Shown piece by piece: positions 63,401-64,000 of a DNA stretch of 64,000 nt (positions are counted from its first letter, which is position 1; the number at the start of each line of letters is the position of its first letter). Under the pieces are notes generated by a model that made no database searches, was not told where the DNA came from, and was given only the letters and a program-made list of their open reading frames with translations. Origin of the DNA: Terrimonas ginsenosidimutans. Its GTDB lineage: Bacteria; Bacteroidota; Bacteroidia; Chitinophagales; Chitinophagaceae. The position numbers and the translations under genes were made by a program. The stretch is taken from positions 310,001 to 374,000 of the forward strand of contig NZ_JAKLTR010000002.1 of the NCBI RefSeq assembly GCF_022012415.1, written 5' to 3'.

Positions 63401-64000
63401 TCCCGCCGCAACAATGGAGCTCGCTCAGGCTACAGCCGAAGATCAGTTCTACGCAAACCTTTCCGCTACGCGGGTAGACAGGCCATCAGGGTATACCGAT
63501 ACATATACGAACCCGAATGATAAAGTATCGAAGGTCCGTGGGGATGGCAATAAAGTAGGTCCGGCCATGTTGCTGAAGGTAATGGCGGGAGACCAGTTCA
63601 ACCTGAAGGCAAGTGCCTGGTGGAGCGGAAGCGCGGGCGTAACGAATACCAGTCCACTGACATCCATCGTATCCGCCCTGATCGGCAGTGCACCGGGAAT
63701 GAGTGGCGGCAAGTTGAACCCAGCGGATCTGACGAGTACCTTGCTGGACCCGCAGGTGGGAGCGTTCCTGGCTTCACAGCCGGGTGTATCAGGGAAGCCG
63801 AAGGCCTATTTGAATTGGGTGTTGTTTGATGAGCAGTTTAAGTTTGTGGGGAGTTCGAGTGGGGCGGAGCCCGTAGAAAGCAGTGGGGTGGTGAAGGAAT
63901 TTAATAAAACCGGTATGCCGGTAGATAAGAACGGATATTTGTATATTTACGTGAGTAATGAGACGAACAGTGATGTGTTCTTTGATAATTTACAGGTGAC
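60495..64000 (+). CDS. DUF6443/RHS-repeat protein, cut by the window end
   Basis: An open frame starts at ATG 60495 and reaches the last base of the window with no stop, giving at least 1,168 residues. A signal peptide (FFATAILGSVDAIAQ) precedes the DUF6443 domain (MTTQYMDGLGRPIQTVAKNS, the D-G-L-G-R-P signature). Many YD-type repeats follow (YEYDEKNRLIRKKLPG, YVYDARDRLVMTRDGN, YDALGNLAAKT) and the RHS core-like DHLGNVRMVLTE near the end. The C-terminal variable region that would show a toxin or immunity partner lies outside. It belongs with the coiled-coil, DUF5977 and LTxxQ genes. Confidence 0.93.
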   Translation, partial: MNRRFVCLVRLFFATAILGSVDAIAQTPYLPANYSAGMPVNYVRTWDAMKPDTNAAAITTAMAARDFRMTTQYMDGLGRPIQTVAKNSSHPTGYPATDMISMHVYDEFGRESYSFLPSPATGAGGNTSVDDGKFKLNPFEQQQLAYGNTFVLSPVIGQAQTYYYSKTNFESSPLNRVVETFAPGDSWVGTAGQASEANRRSVKVRQLSNTTNDLVRIWNVTNNATIGEFGTVTSPGYYPAGQLTKLITADEHGKQTIEFKNKTGQVILKKVQVTGTADDGSGVGYNGWLCTYYMYDNLGNLRLVQQPSSVNNTHTTGDIPLNNLDQVCFRYEYDEKNRLIRKKLPGAYDTYYVYDARDRLVMTRDGNLGYQSKWLVTKYDDLNRPIETGIWNNNGTPASHRTSAASSTNYPSISGTYEQLSLIHYDDYDNLPAGFTSSLNNSWSGEFISTYNQPPLYAQQLVASLQIRGMVAWTKTKVLNTPDYLYTVNLYDEKGRVIQVKSSNITGGQDVLTTQFNWTGMPLISVSYMQVAGSNPKHITQVTRLSYDSLHRVVKTEIKTAYGILPGASLSGVNYITVSEQSYDALGNLAAKTIGSKKQSSGAYIFPRQPLETLKYDYNIRGWQLGMNRDMAKGKPSDAYFGYDIGYDNTQIKATGETAIGSYVNPAFNGNIGGITWKSAGDKEIRKYDYQYDAANRIMRADFNQRTSGSSWSNAAVNFSLRMGDGVTPSSAYDENGNIRRLNQWGLTLTGSKQIDSLSYNYYGNNLKSVTESTTIGSTDHKLGDFTDGNRTGDDYGYDRNGNAVSDKNKKILGPVGMGNDPNGGGIRYNHLNLPRQIIFHTDSTGTTVKGTIDYLYTAEGAKLAKKVTENNLTITHSGSSYLTDIYTYTRYINGLVLEAKSYSNATLNTALGYTNRLQFGGQPEGRVRAVYGPANDSVFNRFEYDYMIKDHLGNVRMVLTEEQKQDAYPAATMELAQATAEDQFYANLSATRVDRPSGYTDTYTNPNDKVSKVRGDGNKVGPAMLLKVMAGDQFNLKASAWWSGSAGVTNTSPLTSIVSALIGSAPGMSGGKLNPADLTSTLLDPQVGAFLASQPGVSGKPKAYLNWVLFDEQFKFVGSSSGAEPVESSGVVKEFNKTGMPVDKNGYLYIYVSNETNSDVFFDNLQV

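Overview
The window reads as chromosomal DNA of a Bacteroidota bacterium, most likely of the Chitinophaga type. The grounds are a SusC/SusD-type polysaccharide utilisation locus with an ECF sigma factor and FecR anti-sigma, large secreted RHS-type proteins of the DUF6443 and DUF5977 kinds, GG-leader peptide biology, promoters of the TAnnTTTG type, and few Shine-Dalgarno signals. No rRNA, tRNA, CRISPR array, phage or insertion sequence was found.

Layout. 1-3.6 kb: end of a phospholipase D-like gene, convergent with an FtsX/MacB-type ABC permease. 4.1-8.9 kb: Lrp-family regulator divergent from a methionine block (cobalamin riboswitch, metE, MTHFR-like gene), then queD. 9.2-12 kb: class I ribonucleotide reductase small and large subunits; the large chain is short and lacks an ATP-cone. 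12.7-15.4 kb, minus strand: GNAT acetyltransferase and a three-gene block with an MbnP-like copper-type protein and its MbnH/MauG-like di-haem partner. 15.7-18.7 kb: a GH28 pectinase gene broken by one in-frame TGA, coupled to a DUF1593 nucleoside-hydrolase-like gene. 18.7-20.6 kb: PNPOx-like, AraC and small XRE genes. 20.9-22.9 kb: a C39-like/VKOR/thioredoxin fusion followed by an eight-cysteine GG-leader peptide, a candidate disulfide-peptide system with a palindromic operator over its promoter.

23-30.5 kb: an SDR gene, then five uncharacterised cytosolic proteins. Four share a PGE...PG-Y beta-sandwich signature and three have phasin-like helical N-termini. They are followed, after a 340-bp near-palindrome of 9-nt repeats, by a polyprenyl diphosphate synthase and a geranylgeranyl-reductase-family flavoprotein. 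I read this as a possible isoprenoid or lipid granule system; it is the most novel part of the window. 30.6-34.4 kb: a large TPR/DUF3857/transglutaminase protein.

34.6-47.7 kb, minus strand: a complete alpha-mannan utilisation locus in transcription order GH125, ECF sigma, FecR, SusC with STN signalling domain, SusD, SusE, GH76, GH92. 48-49 kb: a short PQQ-propeller fragment and a DUF1398 protein. 49.3-53.6 kb: a surface-glycan block (FdtB-like aminotransferase, glycosyltransferase, FdtA-like isomerase, TIGR04325 methyltransferase, GT2) that probably makes and attaches a 3-amino-3,6-dideoxyhexose. 53.9-64 kb: a secreted coiled-coil/beta-barrel protein, a DUF5977-repeat giant protein with exact 195-nt periodicity, an LTxxQ-like small protein, and a DUF6443/RHS protein cut by the window end.
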